64,000 bases of DNA from Pyrinomonadaceae bacterium (GCA_030841105.1 JAVEDE010000125.1:62001-126000); one strand, 5' to 3'; positions 1-9,163 are shown, counted from the stretch's first letter. Notes: generated by a model from the sequence alone, not told the origin. Translations and numbers: made by a program.

Positions 1-29
1 GAGTCACGATTGGCACTCACGCCGCTCCC

Positions 30-707
30 TTAAGCGGAATTAATCGTCACTTCTTTTATCAGCCCGCCGCCTTGATTGCGAATGCTGTTCGCCTCTGCAC
101 TGACCCGATGAGCACGCATCTCTTCTGCCGGGTAAGGCTGTAACAACTCTTTGACCAGACCGACCTTCCGCTCGTCCACCTCCAGCCACAACTCGTAATC
201 GTCGGGGTGCAAAATGACGGGCATCCGATCATGGACTGGCCTCAGCACCTCGTTGGCCTCGGTCGTGAGGATCGTGCAGGACTCGATCAACTCCTGACCC
301 GCGCCCTGCCAACGCTCCCACAACCCGGCGAAGCCGAACAGGCGCTCATCTCTCATCTGGAAGAAGAAGGGAAGTCGCTTGCCGCCCACCCGCTGCCACT
401 CATAGAAGCCGTCCGCCGGGATGACGCAGCGCCGCTTCTTGAACGCCTCGCGGAAAGACGGCTTCTCCGTCACCGTCTCACTCCGGGCGTTGATCAGACG
501 CGCCCCCATCGCGGCATCCTTCGCCCAAGAGGGAACCAAGCCCCACTTGAGCCACTTGGCCTCGCGCCCGTCCAATCCTTGCTGTACCGCTAAAATCTCC
601 TGCGTCGGCGCAATGTTGTAGCGCGCCTCTACCGCAGGGACTTCTTCGACTTGGAATGCCGCCGCCAGCTTCTTGGCGGGAGTCTTTAACGCAAACCGGC
701 CGCACAT
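30..707 (-). CDS. SRAP-family peptidase / abasic-site crosslinker (YedK/HMCES-like)
   Basis: 225 aa, the usual length for SRAP proteins. After Met removal the protein begins CGRFA; the N-terminal Cys2 is the family's nucleophile that forms a thiazolidine crosslink with abasic sites in single-stranded DNA. Other family landmarks are visible: the conserved N in LINARSE, the ADGFYEW block with its catalytic Glu, and the HDRMPVI block with the catalytic His. It acts in the cytoplasm to shield abasic sites at forks. It lies divergently from umuD-umuC, about 100 bp away, so the two damage-response units share an upstream region. Family assignment is firm; induction by DNA damage is inferred from the neighbours. 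Confidence 0.95.
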   Translation of the reverse strand: MCGRFALKTPAKKLAAAFQVEEVPAVEARYNIAPTQEILAVQQGLDGREAKWLKWGLVPSWAKDAAMGARLINARSETVTEKPSFREAFKKRRCVIPADGFYEWQRVGGKRLPFFFQMRDERLFGFAGLWERWQGAGQELIESCTILTTEANEVLRPVHDRMPVILHPDDYELWLEVDERKVGLVKELLQPYPAEEMRAHRVSAEANSIRNQGGGLIKEVTINSA

Positions 708-760
708 ATCATCACCCCCGTAGCATGGTCTCTCGAACTTAATTATAGCTCAAATCCGTC

Positions 761-775
761 TTGTGTGTTATACAA
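761..775. promoter_or_regulatory. Imperfect palindrome in the SRAP/umuD divergent promoter region
   Basis: TTGT-N7-ACAA, overlapping a -10-like TACAAT, lies 36 bp before the umuD start. It loosely resembles an SOS-type operator (E. coli CTGT-N8-ACAG), but the spacing differs and no second copy was seen. A nearby GAAC at 735 has no clear partner. Being an operator is inference from position. Confidence 0.25.
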
Positions 776-810
776 TGTTGCATCATTGATACTTCGAGGG
801 AGATTAAACG

Positions 811-1242
811 ATGGACGGCTCAGTCGCCGGGGTCTATCTGCCGAGTCGCGCGACCAGATTATCACGGCCTTTGCTGATGTGGCGCGTTCCCGCCGGTTTC
901 CCGTCACCGGCGGAGGATTACGTCGAAGGCCGGATTGATCTGAATCGTGATCTGGTCAAGCACCCGCTCGCCACCTTCTACATCAAGGTCGAGGGCGATT
1001 CGATGATCAACGCCGGTATTCATCCGGGGTCGCTGCTGGTGGTGGACAGGGCAGTGGAGGTGCATGAGGGGCACATCGTCGTGGCGCGCATCAACGACGA
1101 GTTGTGCGTGAAGCGGTACTGCGTCGAGGGCGGCCTGATCTACCTCATGCCGGAGAACGAACAATTTCAGCCCATCCTCATTACCGAAGAAATGGACTTC
1201 GAGATATGGGGGCGCGTCATGTACTCCATCCAGCCGCATTGA
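811..1242 (+). CDS. umuD: UmuD-like translesion polymerase accessory protein (S24 peptidase)
   Basis: 143 aa, matching UmuD (139 aa in E. coli). The serine-lysine dyad is visible: S64 in GDSMI and K101 in CVKRY, 37 residues apart exactly as S60/K97 in E. coli UmuD. The self-cleavage site appears to be Ala28-Gly29 (VPAGFPSP) where E. coli has Cys-Gly. RecA-stimulated trimming would yield UmuD', which forms Pol V with UmuC. The start is supported by GAGGGAG 8 bp upstream. It is followed 17 bp later by umuC in the same operon. Confidence 0.93.
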   Translation: MDGSVAGVYLPSRATRLSRPLLMWRVPAGFPSPAEDYVEGRIDLNRDLVKHPLATFYIKVEGDSMINAGIHPGSLLVVDRAVEVHEGHIVVARINDELCVKRYCVEGGLIYLMPENEQFQPILITEEMDFEIWGRVMYSIQPH

Positions 1243-1259
1243 CTAATCAGGGTGTGAAC

Positions 1260-2525
1260 ATGACCTCGGCCATCGCGTTAGTGGATTGCAACAACTTTTA
1301 CGTCTCCTGCGAGCGGGTTTTCAACGCGAAGTTAATTGCTCGCCCCGTCGTCGTGCTCTCGAACAACGACGGGTGTGTGATCGCCCGCTCCAACGAGGCG
1401 AAGGCGCTCGGTATCAAGATGGGGACGCCGCTCTTTCAGACGCAACACTTGGTGGAGGAATATGACGTGGCGGTCTATTCGTCCAACTACGCGCTCTACG
1501 GCGACATGAGCCACCGCGTGATGGGCGCGTTGCAGGAGTTCACGCCCGAAGTTGAGGTCTATTCGATTGACGAGGCGTTCATGCGTCTCGACCACGATCC
1601 GGCATCATCTCTCTTTAGCTACGGTCTAAGGATCAAAGAGAAGGTGCGGCAGTGGACGGGCATACCCGTCTCTGTGGGCATCGCGCCGACGAAGACGCTC
1701 GCCAAGATCGCGAATCACCTCGCCAAGAAATCATCCGGTGTTGAGGGAGTGCTCGATCTGACGGGCATGTCGGAGCAGGCGGAGGCGTTAGAGCGAACGC
1801 CGGTAGGGGAGGTGTGGGGCGTCGGCGCGGCTTACGCGAAGTTGCTGCGAGCGCGTGGCATCACCACCGCGCTCAAGTTGAGAGATGCGGATCGGCTGTG
1901 GGTGCGCAAGCGGATGACGGTGGTCGGGGCGCGGATCGTGGAAGAGTTGCGGGGGATTAGTTGTCTCCCGATGGAACAGTGCCCGCCGCAAAAGAAGTCT
2001 ATCACCTGCTCGCGCTCGTTCGGCACGTCGGTTGAATCGTTGGGGGAGATGCGGGAAGCCGTCGCCACGTATATGAGGAGGGCGGCAGAGAAACTGCGAC
2101 GTCAAAAGCTGGCCGCCGGAGTCGTCACCATCTTTATCAACACCAATCGCTTCAGCAAAGAGCCTCAGTACAGCAATGCGATTACTTACGAACTGGCCTA
2201 CCCGACTGATGTGACAGATGAATTGCTGGAGTGGGCATACAAAGGGCTAGGGCAGATATTCAGGGAAGGGTACAGGTACAAGAAGGCGGGGGTCATGCTC
2301 AATCACCTTGTCCCCTCCGATCAGCTTACGGTGCGCTTATTTCACAACTCTGATTTTGAGCGCTCGCGCAGGCTGGCTAAGGTCATAGATGCGATCAACG
2401 CGAGACACGGGCGGGATACCGTGCGCTACGGGATGGCACAGTCTAACTGCGGTTGGAAGACGAAATTTAACTGGCGGTCTTCACGCTATACAACCTGTCT
2501 TCAGGAAGTGTTAAGCATTATGTGA
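1260..2525 (+). CDS. umuC: UmuC-like Y-family DNA polymerase (Pol V catalytic subunit)
   Basis: 421 aa, the same size as E. coli UmuC (422 aa). The open frame extends upstream into umuD, but the ATG at 1260 behind AGGGTG gives the family N-terminus [16 protein letters not shown]. Catalytic acidic residues are visible in LVDCNNFY and in VYSIDEAF (palm). Later come the helix-hairpin-helix/little-finger region ([21 protein letters not shown]) and the DUF4113-like C-terminus ending CLQEVLSIM. It performs error-prone bypass with UmuD'. Its stop lies about 40 bp before the left edge of the cassette array. Confidence 0.95.
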   Translation: MTSAIALVDCNNFYVSCERVFNAKLIARPVVVLSNNDGCVIARSNEAKALGIKMGTPLFQTQHLVEEYDVAVYSSNYALYGDMSHRVMGALQEFTPEVEVYSIDEAFMRLDHDPASSLFSYGLRIKEKVRQWTGIPVSVGIAPTKTLAKIANHLAKKSSGVEGVLDLTGMSEQAEALERTPVGEVWGVGAAYAKLLRARGITTALKLRDADRLWVRKRMTVVGARIVEELRGISCLPMEQCPPQKKSITCSRSFGTSVESLGEMREAVATYMRRAAEKLRRQKLAAGVVTIFINTNRFSKEPQYSNAITYELAYPTDVTDELLEWAYKGLGQIFREGYRYKKAGVMLNHLVPSDQLTVRLFHNSDFERSRRLAKVIDAINARHGRDTVRYGMAQSNCGWKTKFNWRSSRYTTCLQEVLSIM

Positions 2526-2566
2526 TGTGTAAGAGTTAGAGCTTGACCTGGCAGAGTCTTCGCTCT

Positions 2567-2661
2567 CCATAAACGGCACGCGCAGAACATCGACGATAAA
2601 AGGGTAAATCAACGATGAAAGAATTGCTATTGAGGCGTCGGGTTGAATGTCGTTGTTATGC
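2567..2661 (-). other. attC site (degenerate), left end of array
   Basis: The right arm, GGCGTCGGGTTGAATGTCG then GTTATGC (2655-2661), matches the family R''/L'' side closely. The other arm (CCATAAACGGCACGCGC near 2567-2583) is degenerate and carries an extra A. It lies downstream of the minus-strand gene ending at 2773, as expected for that cassette's own attC. Confidence 0.5.
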
Positions 2662-2772
2662 TGCGCCCCTTGATGTATCGCCTCGACCTATTTCGTCAGC
2701 ACTTCACCTACAATTCTATTCACTTCCCTATTTGATCTCCCACAACGATCTCAGTTCGTTCTCTGCCCAACT

Positions 2773-3834
2773 TTACTGACTCATAGCCCGGAGTACCGCG
2801 TCACTTACCCCAGCCGTCTTCAATTTGATCAAGGCGTCTGGATTGAGATCGAACTTTGAACCCGATTTTCGTATGGTTGTAATGATTATATCGTCCGGCA
2901 ATTTCGCCGCGACCATCTGAATTATTTGATCAATCGTCAATTGGGTAGCGGTCTTTTGCTGCTCGGCCTCCTTCTCGTATGCATTCCCGTCGGAAAAAGT
3001 CACGGCATTGCCGCTTAGCCGTGCCGTACTCGCACGACGACTCGATATGTGGATGGTGAGAGCATTGGCCTGAACACCGTAGTTGCCCGTGTAGCCCCTC
3101 CCGTTCAGCTGAAGAGAAAATGTTCCGTCAGGCTTAAGCTCGATGTAGTCGCTGGTCTTGTCTTTTCTGATGTACTTGCCTGATATGGAAGCGTCGCTTG
3201 GGGGTACAGGTGGAGGGCCAACAGCGGAAAGATCAATTCCTTTCTCATCCAGGGATTGGTAGAAACATAGAAACTTTTCCATCATCTTGTTACCGGTTTT
3301 GTCGTCTACGGGTTTATCAATCCGAACATTGTCTGCCAGCAAAATTCGAACTGCATCAATCGGCTTTCGGGTTAACGCTTCTCTTAGCGTCGCCAGGTCT
3401 TTGTCCTGAACATCGGCTACCAACACTACGCTGGTGTACAGATTCTTGCCAGAGAGGCCCGCCATGAAAGATCCCGAAACCTTTGCATTATTGCTAACGC
3501 TGGTCGCCACGAAGGCCAAAGGTTCACCATTCTTAAGTCCAAAATAGAATTGATTTCCTTTTTCGGCATGAAGTGGAGATTGAAATTGTGTATTTGACGT
3601 TGCCGCCGCTTCTTGTTTATCGATTTGCACAGAAATTGAACTACTAGTTGCGCCATTCCGAAGGCTTATGGTAATAGCAACCTCAGACGTACTTAAGGTT
3701 TGAAGCCAATAGTCCTGTTGCTGTTTCGATATCTTATCTACCTGCGAAACATCTGGCTTACAGTTCTGCGCCCATGCATGAGAAGACGAGAAACATAACA
3801 TCAGCACGCAAGTCGCGACCATTAGTATCTTCAT
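2773..3834 (-). CDS. Secreted protein with acidobacterial-type C-terminal 'LKxAGVSDxVxxAM' domain
   Basis: 353 aa from the ATG at 3834, chosen because AGGG sits 8 bp upstream and a signal peptide (MKILMVATCVLMLCFSSSHA) follows; an extra 32 residues could be read further upstream but run towards the attC. The middle part has beta-rich, lipocalin-like strands (SGKYIRKDKTSDYIELKPDG). The last ~55 residues (LTIDQIIQMVAAKLPDDIII through VSDAVLRAMSQ) match a short domain widespread in secreted acidobacterial proteins. The function is unknown. It lies between two attC sites and so appears to be a cassette gene, possibly recruited from the host lineage. Confidence 0.75.
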   Translation of the reverse strand: MKILMVATCVLMLCFSSSHAWAQNCKPDVSQVDKISKQQQDYWLQTLSTSEVAITISLRNGATSSSISVQIDKQEAAATSNTQFQSPLHAEKGNQFYFGLKNGEPLAFVATSVSNNAKVSGSFMAGLSGKNLYTSVVLVADVQDKDLATLREALTRKPIDAVRILLADNVRIDKPVDDKTGNKMMEKFLCFYQSLDEKGIDLSAVGPPPVPPSDASISGKYIRKDKTSDYIELKPDGTFSLQLNGRGYTGNYGVQANALTIHISSRRASTARLSGNAVTFSDGNAYEKEAEQQKTATQLTIDQIIQMVAAKLPDDIIITTIRKSGSKFDLNPDALIKLKTAGVSDAVLRAMSQ

Positions 3835-3878
3835 TGTGAAATCCCTCCACTGATAGTCTGTTGTTCTTAACACGAAGC

Positions 3879-3968
3879 GCCTAACGCCCGGCATCACCCA
3901 TCGCCCCAAAAGATTGCGGGAAGATGACAAGCAGCGTATCGGCGGTCAGGTGCATGCCGTTGTTAGAT
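3879..3968 (-). other. attC recombination site
   Basis: 90 bp. Read on the minus strand it starts ATCTAAC (R'') followed by AACGGCATGCACC and ends GGGTGATGCCGGGC plus GTTAGGC (R'), which fits GTTRRRY. The stop codon of the gene at 3968-4489 overlaps its first base, the usual tight packing of a cassette. Confidence 0.88.
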
Positions 3969-4489
3969 CACTCGTCGGATTCACCCAAGCCAAAAGGCTT
4001 CCACATTTTACGTGCAGATTCGGAGTCATGATCTTCTTCGAAAGGGGTGAGGTCATGAAGGACCTCGTAAACCTTACCTTGGGAAGAAATCAGTGTGAAT
4101 GAAATAATACAGAGCACATCATCTTTTTTTGCCTTTTTAATTTCTTTATCCATGAAACTCGTCCGCACTAGTTTTACATGACTGGGTTCGATTATTAACG
4201 GTAAATCTGTACTTTCTGACTTAGCTACAGAGTAAGCTGAATGTTTCTTTCCAGACATCGAATGACCTATTAGCAGTTCGATCTCTTTAAGAATAAGCTG
4301 CACATTACCTGTATTGCTCAATGCATACTCCACTTCAGTATCATACTCCCCCTCGACCTTATAACTACGTTGCAATAGGACAGCGACAAGGGCTGCTCTC
4401 TTGTAAAAGTAGGTTAAGTAAAGTGTGATCAGAGAGACGACTAATGCGCCTGTGGAAATTACAATTGTTATGATTTCGTTCTGTGTCAT
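3968..4489 (-). CDS. Cassette-encoded single-span membrane protein, unknown function
   Basis: 173 aa. An N-terminal membrane helix (about residues 7-28, IITIVISTGALVVSLITLYL) is followed by a basic YKR stop and a soluble, mostly beta domain of about 140 residues, probably cytoplasmic. There are no recognisable catalytic motifs. The ATG lies only about 10 bp from the attC recombination point and has no Shine-Dalgarno sequence, so translation may rely on read-in or a leaderless start. The gene fills the whole space between two attC sites. No family is recognised. Confidence 0.75.
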   Translation of the reverse strand: MTQNEIITIVISTGALVVSLITLYLTYFYKRAALVAVLLQRSYKVEGEYDTEVEYALSNTGNVQLILKEIELLIGHSMSGKKHSAYSVAKSESTDLPLIIEPSHVKLVRTSFMDKEIKKAKKDDVLCIISFTLISSQGKVYEVLHDLTPFEEDHDSESARKMWKPFGLGESDE

Positions 4490-4499
4490 CTATAAAGTG

Positions 4500-4586
4500 A
4501 TCTACCGCCCGGCATCACCCGCGCCCCTATTCAACTATCATGAGAGCCGTGCTGATGGGGCGTCGGGTGTATGCCGGGCATTAGGC
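4500..4586 (-). other. attC recombination site
   Basis: 87 bp. Minus-strand ends are GCCTAAT (R'') and GGTAGAT (R', one mismatch to GTTRRRY). The internal blocks ACACCCGACGCCC and GCGCGGGTGATGCCGGGC match the other sites, so it is clearly the same family although both cores have drifted. Confidence 0.82.
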
Positions 4587-4602
4587 TTCACGGCTCATTT
4601 GA

Positions 4603-5139
4603 TTAAGGGCGATTGATTAGACGGCCTTCCACATCCTCTATGTAATCCGCTAACAGATGATTGACAACATGGAATAATTCCGTCTGGGTATGTAATGACT
4701 GAATACTCTTGTTGCCATGAAATAAATTATTCCTGATACGATGAGCAATCAGGAGCAACGCATAGACGGTATTGTTAAGATCATGTGCTTCATCATTCAA
4801 GGCTCTTCTAACAGCAACTTGACTCTGGCGATTTGTCATCAGCAAGCCATCAAACGCATGTTCAATAGTGCCTGCTCTCAAGTAGCGGTTTCGAAAGTAA
4901 TCGAGGTAACGCAAATATTTTACAGCTTGTAAGCGTCCAGCTTGGTCGGTACGATCAACGCTACGACGAATACTGTCAGGAGTAGCATTTCTGCCGCAGG
5001 CGACCGTCTCAAATAGATTCCAAATTAACGAGAAGCATAATATTGGGCGAAGCTCCTCATAATCAATTTGAACTCCTCCTGCAAAATAACGGTCTATCCA
5101 ATCAAGTGCATTAAAGTTTAGGAGTTCTTGTGTAACCAT
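4603..5139 (-). CDS. HEPN-like protein (putative RNase) in a gene cassette
   Basis: 178 aa from the ATG at 5139, chosen because GAGG lies 5 bp upstream; a TTG at 5160 falls inside the attC. The protein is all-helical by appearance and carries RNNLFHGNK near residues 136-144: R136-x4-H141, the Rx4-6H signature of HEPN ribonucleases found in toxins, ApeA-like and other defence proteins. The rest (CFSLIWNLFETVACG, YFRNRYL) fits a HEPN-type bundle. No partner antitoxin gene is fused or overlapping. The RNase role is inferred from the motif only. Confidence 0.7.
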   Translation of the reverse strand: MVTQELLNFNALDWIDRYFAGGVQIDYEELRPILCFSLIWNLFETVACGRNATPDSIRRSVDRTDQAGRLQAVKYLRYLDYFRNRYLRAGTIEHAFDGLLMTNRQSQVAVRRALNDEAHDLNNTVYALLLIAHRIRNNLFHGNKSIQSLHTQTELFHVVNHLLADYIEDVEGRLINRP

Positions 5140-5154
5140 GTTCACCTCATAGAA

Positions 5155-5240
5155 GCCCAACGCCCGGTATCACCCGCGCCCCTGCGCGATATGCATGAGA
5201 GGCGCGCTAATAGAGTGTCGGGTGCATGCCGTTGTTAGAT
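5155..5240 (-). other. attC recombination site
   Basis: 86 bp. Minus-strand ends are ATCTAAC (R'') and GTTGGGC (R', perfect GTTRRRY). The internal blocks AACGGCATGCACCCGACAC and GGCGCGGGTGATACCGGGC place it with its neighbours. It marks the upstream boundary of the HEPN cassette. The 230 bp to the right (5241-5472) hold no gene. Confidence 0.88.
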
Positions 5241-5472
5241 TGCTGCCTGCCAAACTATAGCGGATGTTTATTTATGATTCTTAAAACTGTTGATGACAAA
5301 TGATTCTAAAGAGAGACTTCAAGGGGGGATGTCAATAGAGCCGAAGGAGTTTTAGCAAGATTCGTGCGAACAAACGCGAAAATCATTCGAGGAGCGAATG
5401 CAGTTATGGAATGGAATCAAACAAGGTGACAGTAAGTTCAAAGGCGCAGATAAAGAATTAGTGCAGAGACCT

Positions 5473-6123
5473 TCACCGTTTATTTATTATGATTGATAAT
5501 CTATTAGTTGATTCCGAATGAGTATAATTTGAACTTTTAGGGATAGTATCGAAAGTCACTCCCGCTTTTACTATAAAAGTTTGCGGCAGTCTTGGCAGCA
5601 TCCGACTATAAAAGTTTGCGTCGATTAAATTGATTTTACCGGCTGCAAGTATTTTGACTCTCTCTCCGGGCTGAAGCTTCTTTAGACTACCGGGTACGAG
5701 GTTCGACCCGTAGAGGGATTGTACGTCGAGAAATTGATCGCCTGAGCTTTTATCACTGATGAAAAGAGTGATATTTCCTTCCATATATCCTGGCGGATAT
5801 TCCTTCAACGAAGGTTTAACGCTTAATTGATCTGGCGTCCAAGGGATTATGACAGTATGAGTTGTTATATTCTGGAGCATGATTTCATAAGATACCGGTT
5901 CCCCTAGATAGTAGTTTGTTTTATTCAGGCTTTTAAGAGTAACTTTTAAAGAAGCGGTCTTCGGGGTGCTCATAGACGGCCCTAAGCCCCCACCGCTACC
6001 CGTCATAGTTTGCTCACTGCTTGCCCTGAGCTTGGTTAAGTCGAGAACCTTGCTGTCTTGTGCAGGTGCTGACGTAACCAGGCATAAAATTAAGCAACAG
6101 ATCGTTGTAAATGCCCTTGCCAT
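5473..6123 (-). CDS. Secreted protein with Ig-like/BsuPI-like beta domain, unknown
   Basis: 216 aa with a clear signal peptide (residues 1-21, cleavage near APAQ-DSK). The body (about residues 55-210) has the strand pattern of an immunoglobulin-like or proteinase-inhibitor-type beta sandwich: VTLKSLNKTNYYLGEPVSYE followed by IMLQNITTHTVIIPW and a late ERVKILAAG. No catalytic residues are evident. It starts 20 bp after the stop of the 738-aa secreted protein gene, so it is probably the third gene of a three-gene secreted-protein operon. Confidence 0.7.
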   Translation of the reverse strand: MARAFTTICCLILCLVTSAPAQDSKVLDLTKLRASSEQTMTGSGGGLGPSMSTPKTASLKVTLKSLNKTNYYLGEPVSYEIMLQNITTHTVIIPWTPDQLSVKPSLKEYPPGYMEGNITLFISDKSSGDQFLDVQSLYGSNLVPGSLKKLQPGERVKILAAGKINLIDANFYSRMLPRLPQTFIVKAGVTFDTIPKSSNYTHSESTNRLSIIINKR

Positions 6124-6142
6124 AGTTATTCATTCTCCCCTC

Positions 6143-8359
6143 TCAATTCTCGCTTTGACAGATACCGGTACTTGAGTTGGCGCACGTAGAACCCGGCGGA
6201 CATTCCGGCGCAGAAGCGGTTGGTGAGCAGGGAGCATACACTCCTGTTTGTGGGTTTAAGTAATTGACGAGCCCCTGAAAATTACAGTTATTGTCGTTGG
6301 ATACAATACCGCCGCAATGTTCATAACTCATGGCACTGGTTATGGACGTCCTGCTGCTCCTTAAACGCGTAGTTACTGAAGCTCTAAAAGAATCAAAACT
6401 TATCGAGGGCCGGCCGACGCTGCTTTCAGCAGTTACGCCCAGGTTATTGCGTGGGTTGTTGTTAGCAACGACATAATTATTGTAGTGGCTTTTTACTTCC
6501 GGCCCATATTCGGCAACGCTTCCTGCTTCGTGTCGTTTCGTATTGTCCAGCAAGGCAGCCCCGCTAATAAACCCTCGCGGATTTGTTGTGGCTGAGTAGT
6601 TCCCGCATTGAGCCTTGTAGAAGGCGCTACTGGTGTTTTTCAAGTCTGGACTTATCAGGTAGAAAAACATGGTTACTAGATTATTTTCGGTGTCGATGAT
6701 AGAGGTAATATATTTATACCCGTTGTTCGGTCCGTCGTCCTGAATGGTCTCCGCGTGATAAGTAAAAGGCATATGTATAACCGCACGGCCTAACGGTTTG
6801 CCGTCGGCTGGCGGACTACTTACACTCAACACCACGCCGGTCTGGTCTACATAGCCATTGTTGACCTCGATTTTAGATTTTGTCGGCAGCGCAAAATTGG
6901 TGCGTCCGTTAACCATAACATTTTTATAAAGGCTGAAAGTCCTCCCGCCCTGAACAACAGTTGCAGTGACTGACCCGCTCGCAACCATTCTTCCTGCCCA
7001 GGTCGGAAACGCAGCGGTGGTGGCTTTGCTTATAGTCTCGGTTCCGTCACTAAATCTCCATGTGATGCGGGCGTTGGCGAGCAGGTTTCTCACAGTGTAG
7101 GAGGCCATATCGCCTCTTGTCACGCTTATCGGGCCTTCTAAAATCGGCACGGGAACGGCTGCAAGTGTGATATTTGTTGTTCCCAAAACAATAGGACCGA
7201 TCCAACACTGGTAGCCCTTGTTCCTGTCCGGGAAGATGGTTTTTGAGGGGCCGTAAGTGCCAGGAATATCAAAAAACTGGTACCGGGCAAAATCATAATA
7301 ACAACCGTTAGAACACGTATATCCCAAAAAATCCACGCCAACGTTGGAGGCGCATACCAGCGGGCCGGGACGAGGAGGAAAAGGTTGGAGCCAGTGTTTA
7401 GTGACTAAATTATACTGCACCTCCGGCGAGCCGCTCGCAGTTGTGCGTGCGACGGCGGCGAAATCATAGCCGATAGTGTTGGTATCCTGAGCCACGGCGA
7501 TAGGATTGCCGTTACCTTGACGGTAGAGGTTATTCTCGACGATTGCTTGGTAATACGGCTGGGTGTAATAGCTCATCTCCGTGGTAGAGCTAGCGACTAT
7601 CACATTGTTGTATGGGTTGACCGTAATTGACGATATTAAATTAACGTACTCACTTGCAGTAGTCACTACAGTGGGCGGTGTATATCCCGCGCCTGACTCA
7701 ATCACATTAATCAAAATGCTCGGCGTAAGTTCACCGAACCAAGCTTCGCCATCCTTAACCATTTGCCACTGGAAATTATAGGAGCCGGGAGTCGACGGCG
7801 CGAACACGGTGAAATTGAAGGTCACTTCTGCTCCCGAAGCGATTGCCGACGTTAAATACAAGCGCCCGATATTCCAATTATTGTTATCTCTCGGATTCTG
7901 GGTCCCTAACCGATAAGGGCTGTCGGCATCCCACGTGTTGGTGCCGGTATTCATCATCGTCACGGAGACGTTGTAGCTTTCACCCGCAACCATCGTTGTG
8001 GGCACTTCCTGATATACGTATGAGGCGTCGTTAGCCGGGGCGACCCCACAACCGGATACTGACGTGCTTCCCACCTCTTGAAACTCGCCGTAGTAGTTAA
8101 AATACCTTGCGTAAACGACGTGAGGCTGTCCGTCGCTGACGTAAGGCGCAATATCATAGGCGAAAACACCGGAGGTCTCGACGCCTCCGATATTCTCCCA
8201 GTCGACATAAATATTTACGTATGATGAACCAGATATAGAATCGGCAGAACCCCAAACCGAATGACAGTCAGCGGCTAGGCTGTCAGCGTATGCGTTTGAG
8301 GTAAACAGCCCTCCAAAAAACACTGCAAAAGTTAATGTGCGCAAAATTGAAGTTCGCAT
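6143..8359 (-). CDS. Large secreted multi-domain Ig-like protein
   Basis: 738 aa with an N-terminal signal peptide (cleavage after SNAYA). Residues ~115-215 resemble the NBR1-type Ig-like domain common in bacterial surface proteins (AGESYNVSVTMMNTGTNTW, then PGSYNFQWQMVKDGEAWFGE). Residues ~410-480 resemble a PKD/Ig-like domain (ITWRFSDGTE, VTATVVQGGR). The C-terminus is cysteine-rich (CPPGSTCANSSTGIC). No protease, glycosidase or anchoring motif is seen. It is probably secreted or cell-surface and adhesive or structural. It lies between two other exported-protein genes in the same direction. Confidence 0.75.
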   Translation of the reverse strand: MRTSILRTLTFAVFFGGLFTSNAYADSLAADCHSVWGSADSISGSSYVNIYVDWENIGGVETSGVFAYDIAPYVSDGQPHVVYARYFNYYGEFQEVGSTSVSGCGVAPANDASYVYQEVPTTMVAGESYNVSVTMMNTGTNTWDADSPYRLGTQNPRDNNNWNIGRLYLTSAIASGAEVTFNFTVFAPSTPGSYNFQWQMVKDGEAWFGELTPSILINVIESGAGYTPPTVVTTASEYVNLISSITVNPYNNVIVASSTTEMSYYTQPYYQAIVENNLYRQGNGNPIAVAQDTNTIGYDFAAVARTTASGSPEVQYNLVTKHWLQPFPPRPGPLVCASNVGVDFLGYTCSNGCYYDFARYQFFDIPGTYGPSKTIFPDRNKGYQCWIGPIVLGTTNITLAAVPVPILEGPISVTRGDMASYTVRNLLANARITWRFSDGTETISKATTAAFPTWAGRMVASGSVTATVVQGGRTFSLYKNVMVNGRTNFALPTKSKIEVNNGYVDQTGVVLSVSSPPADGKPLGRAVIHMPFTYHAETIQDDGPNNGYKYITSIIDTENNLVTMFFYLISPDLKNTSSAFYKAQCGNYSATTNPRGFISGAALLDNTKRHEAGSVAEYGPEVKSHYNNYVVANNNPRNNLGVTAESSVGRPSISFDSFRASVTTRLRSSRTSITSAMSYEHCGGIVSNDNNCNFQGLVNYLNPQTGVYAPCSPTASAPECPPGSTCANSSTGICQSEN

Positions 8360-8431
8360 ATCGTTCCGGTTTGCCGTTGAGGAGGCATCTTTAAAGGTGA
8401 AGAACGGTCGTATAGAAGCAACCGCGTTTAG

Positions 8432-9019
8432 CTATTCTCGACTCTGGGGGCTGCCACTAATACTTTGCCTTACAAATTCGTCGAACCGTTTGAACTCTGC
8501 TTCGCCGAACTCGACGCGGAGATTGACACGCGCCCTCAAAATAATAGCGTTGCGGTCCTTTTGTAATACTCCTAATTCAGATGGGAGAGGTGGGATAGGC
8601 TCGCCGGGTGATAATCTCGCAACAAGAGCTTGATGCTGTGCGATGATTTTATTGGCCTTAGCATCTTGCTTTTTAATCTCCATCTCACATTTATCAGCAA
8701 TCCTGTCCAAAGCAGCTTCTTGTTTGTCGTTCAGCTTAGCCACTATTTTGTACCAGTGCCTTGCTGATGATCCATCACCCCCTTTACGCTCGATATCCGC
8801 CGCGTCCTTCTTAAGAGCAACTACATGGCGGAATATATGACGATATATTGCATAACGCGGAGCATCTTGGCCCTCCACCGATAGAGGTGAATCTTGGTTC
8901 CCGCCTAATAAATACTGATTTAATGGTTGTAGAGTATTCTTACCCATTCCAGGCTCGACAATGAATGCCAGCGTAATAAGCAAGGAGATACAAAGTATTC
9001 CTGCTATTGATTTGCTCAT
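8432..9019 (-). CDS. Exported small helical protein, unknown
   Basis: 195 aa from the ATG at 9019, preferred because GGAGG lies 5 bp upstream (an ATG at 9031 is also possible). N-terminal hydrophobic signal (SIAGILCISLLITLAFIV), then a charged alpha-helical region (residues ~70-190) with coiled-coil character (KLNDKQEAALDRIADKCEME). It is the first gene of the run 9019 to 5473; the next gene begins 73 bp downstream. No family is recognised; the layout recalls periplasmic sensor or adaptor proteins, but nothing proves that. Confidence 0.65.
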   Translation of the reverse strand: MSKSIAGILCISLLITLAFIVEPGMGKNTLQPLNQYLLGGNQDSPLSVEGQDAPRYAIYRHIFRHVVALKKDAADIERKGGDGSSARHWYKIVAKLNDKQEAALDRIADKCEMEIKKQDAKANKIIAQHQALVARLSPGEPIPPLPSELGVLQKDRNAIILRARVNLRVEFGEAEFKRFDEFVRQSISGSPQSRE

Positions 9020-9137
9020 ATAGCCCTCCATCGAATGTTAAGTTGCTTTAAGAGATTGGATTACAATCTTGGCAAAAGGATGCAGTAAGATCCACAGAGG
9101 TACTTACGTCAATTCAAGATGTTATTGTTGACATGAG

Positions 9138-9163
9138 GCTAACAAACGTAAGGTTTTGTTAGC
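9138..9163. promoter_or_regulatory. 9-bp perfect inverted repeat upstream of the exported-protein operon
   Basis: GCTAACAAA and TTTGTTAGC are separated by 8 bp, about 120 bp upstream of the first operon gene. It has no T-tract on either side, so an operator is more likely than a terminator. The GCTAAC/GTTAGC ends recall attC cores, but the element is far too short to be an attC. Confidence 0.35.
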
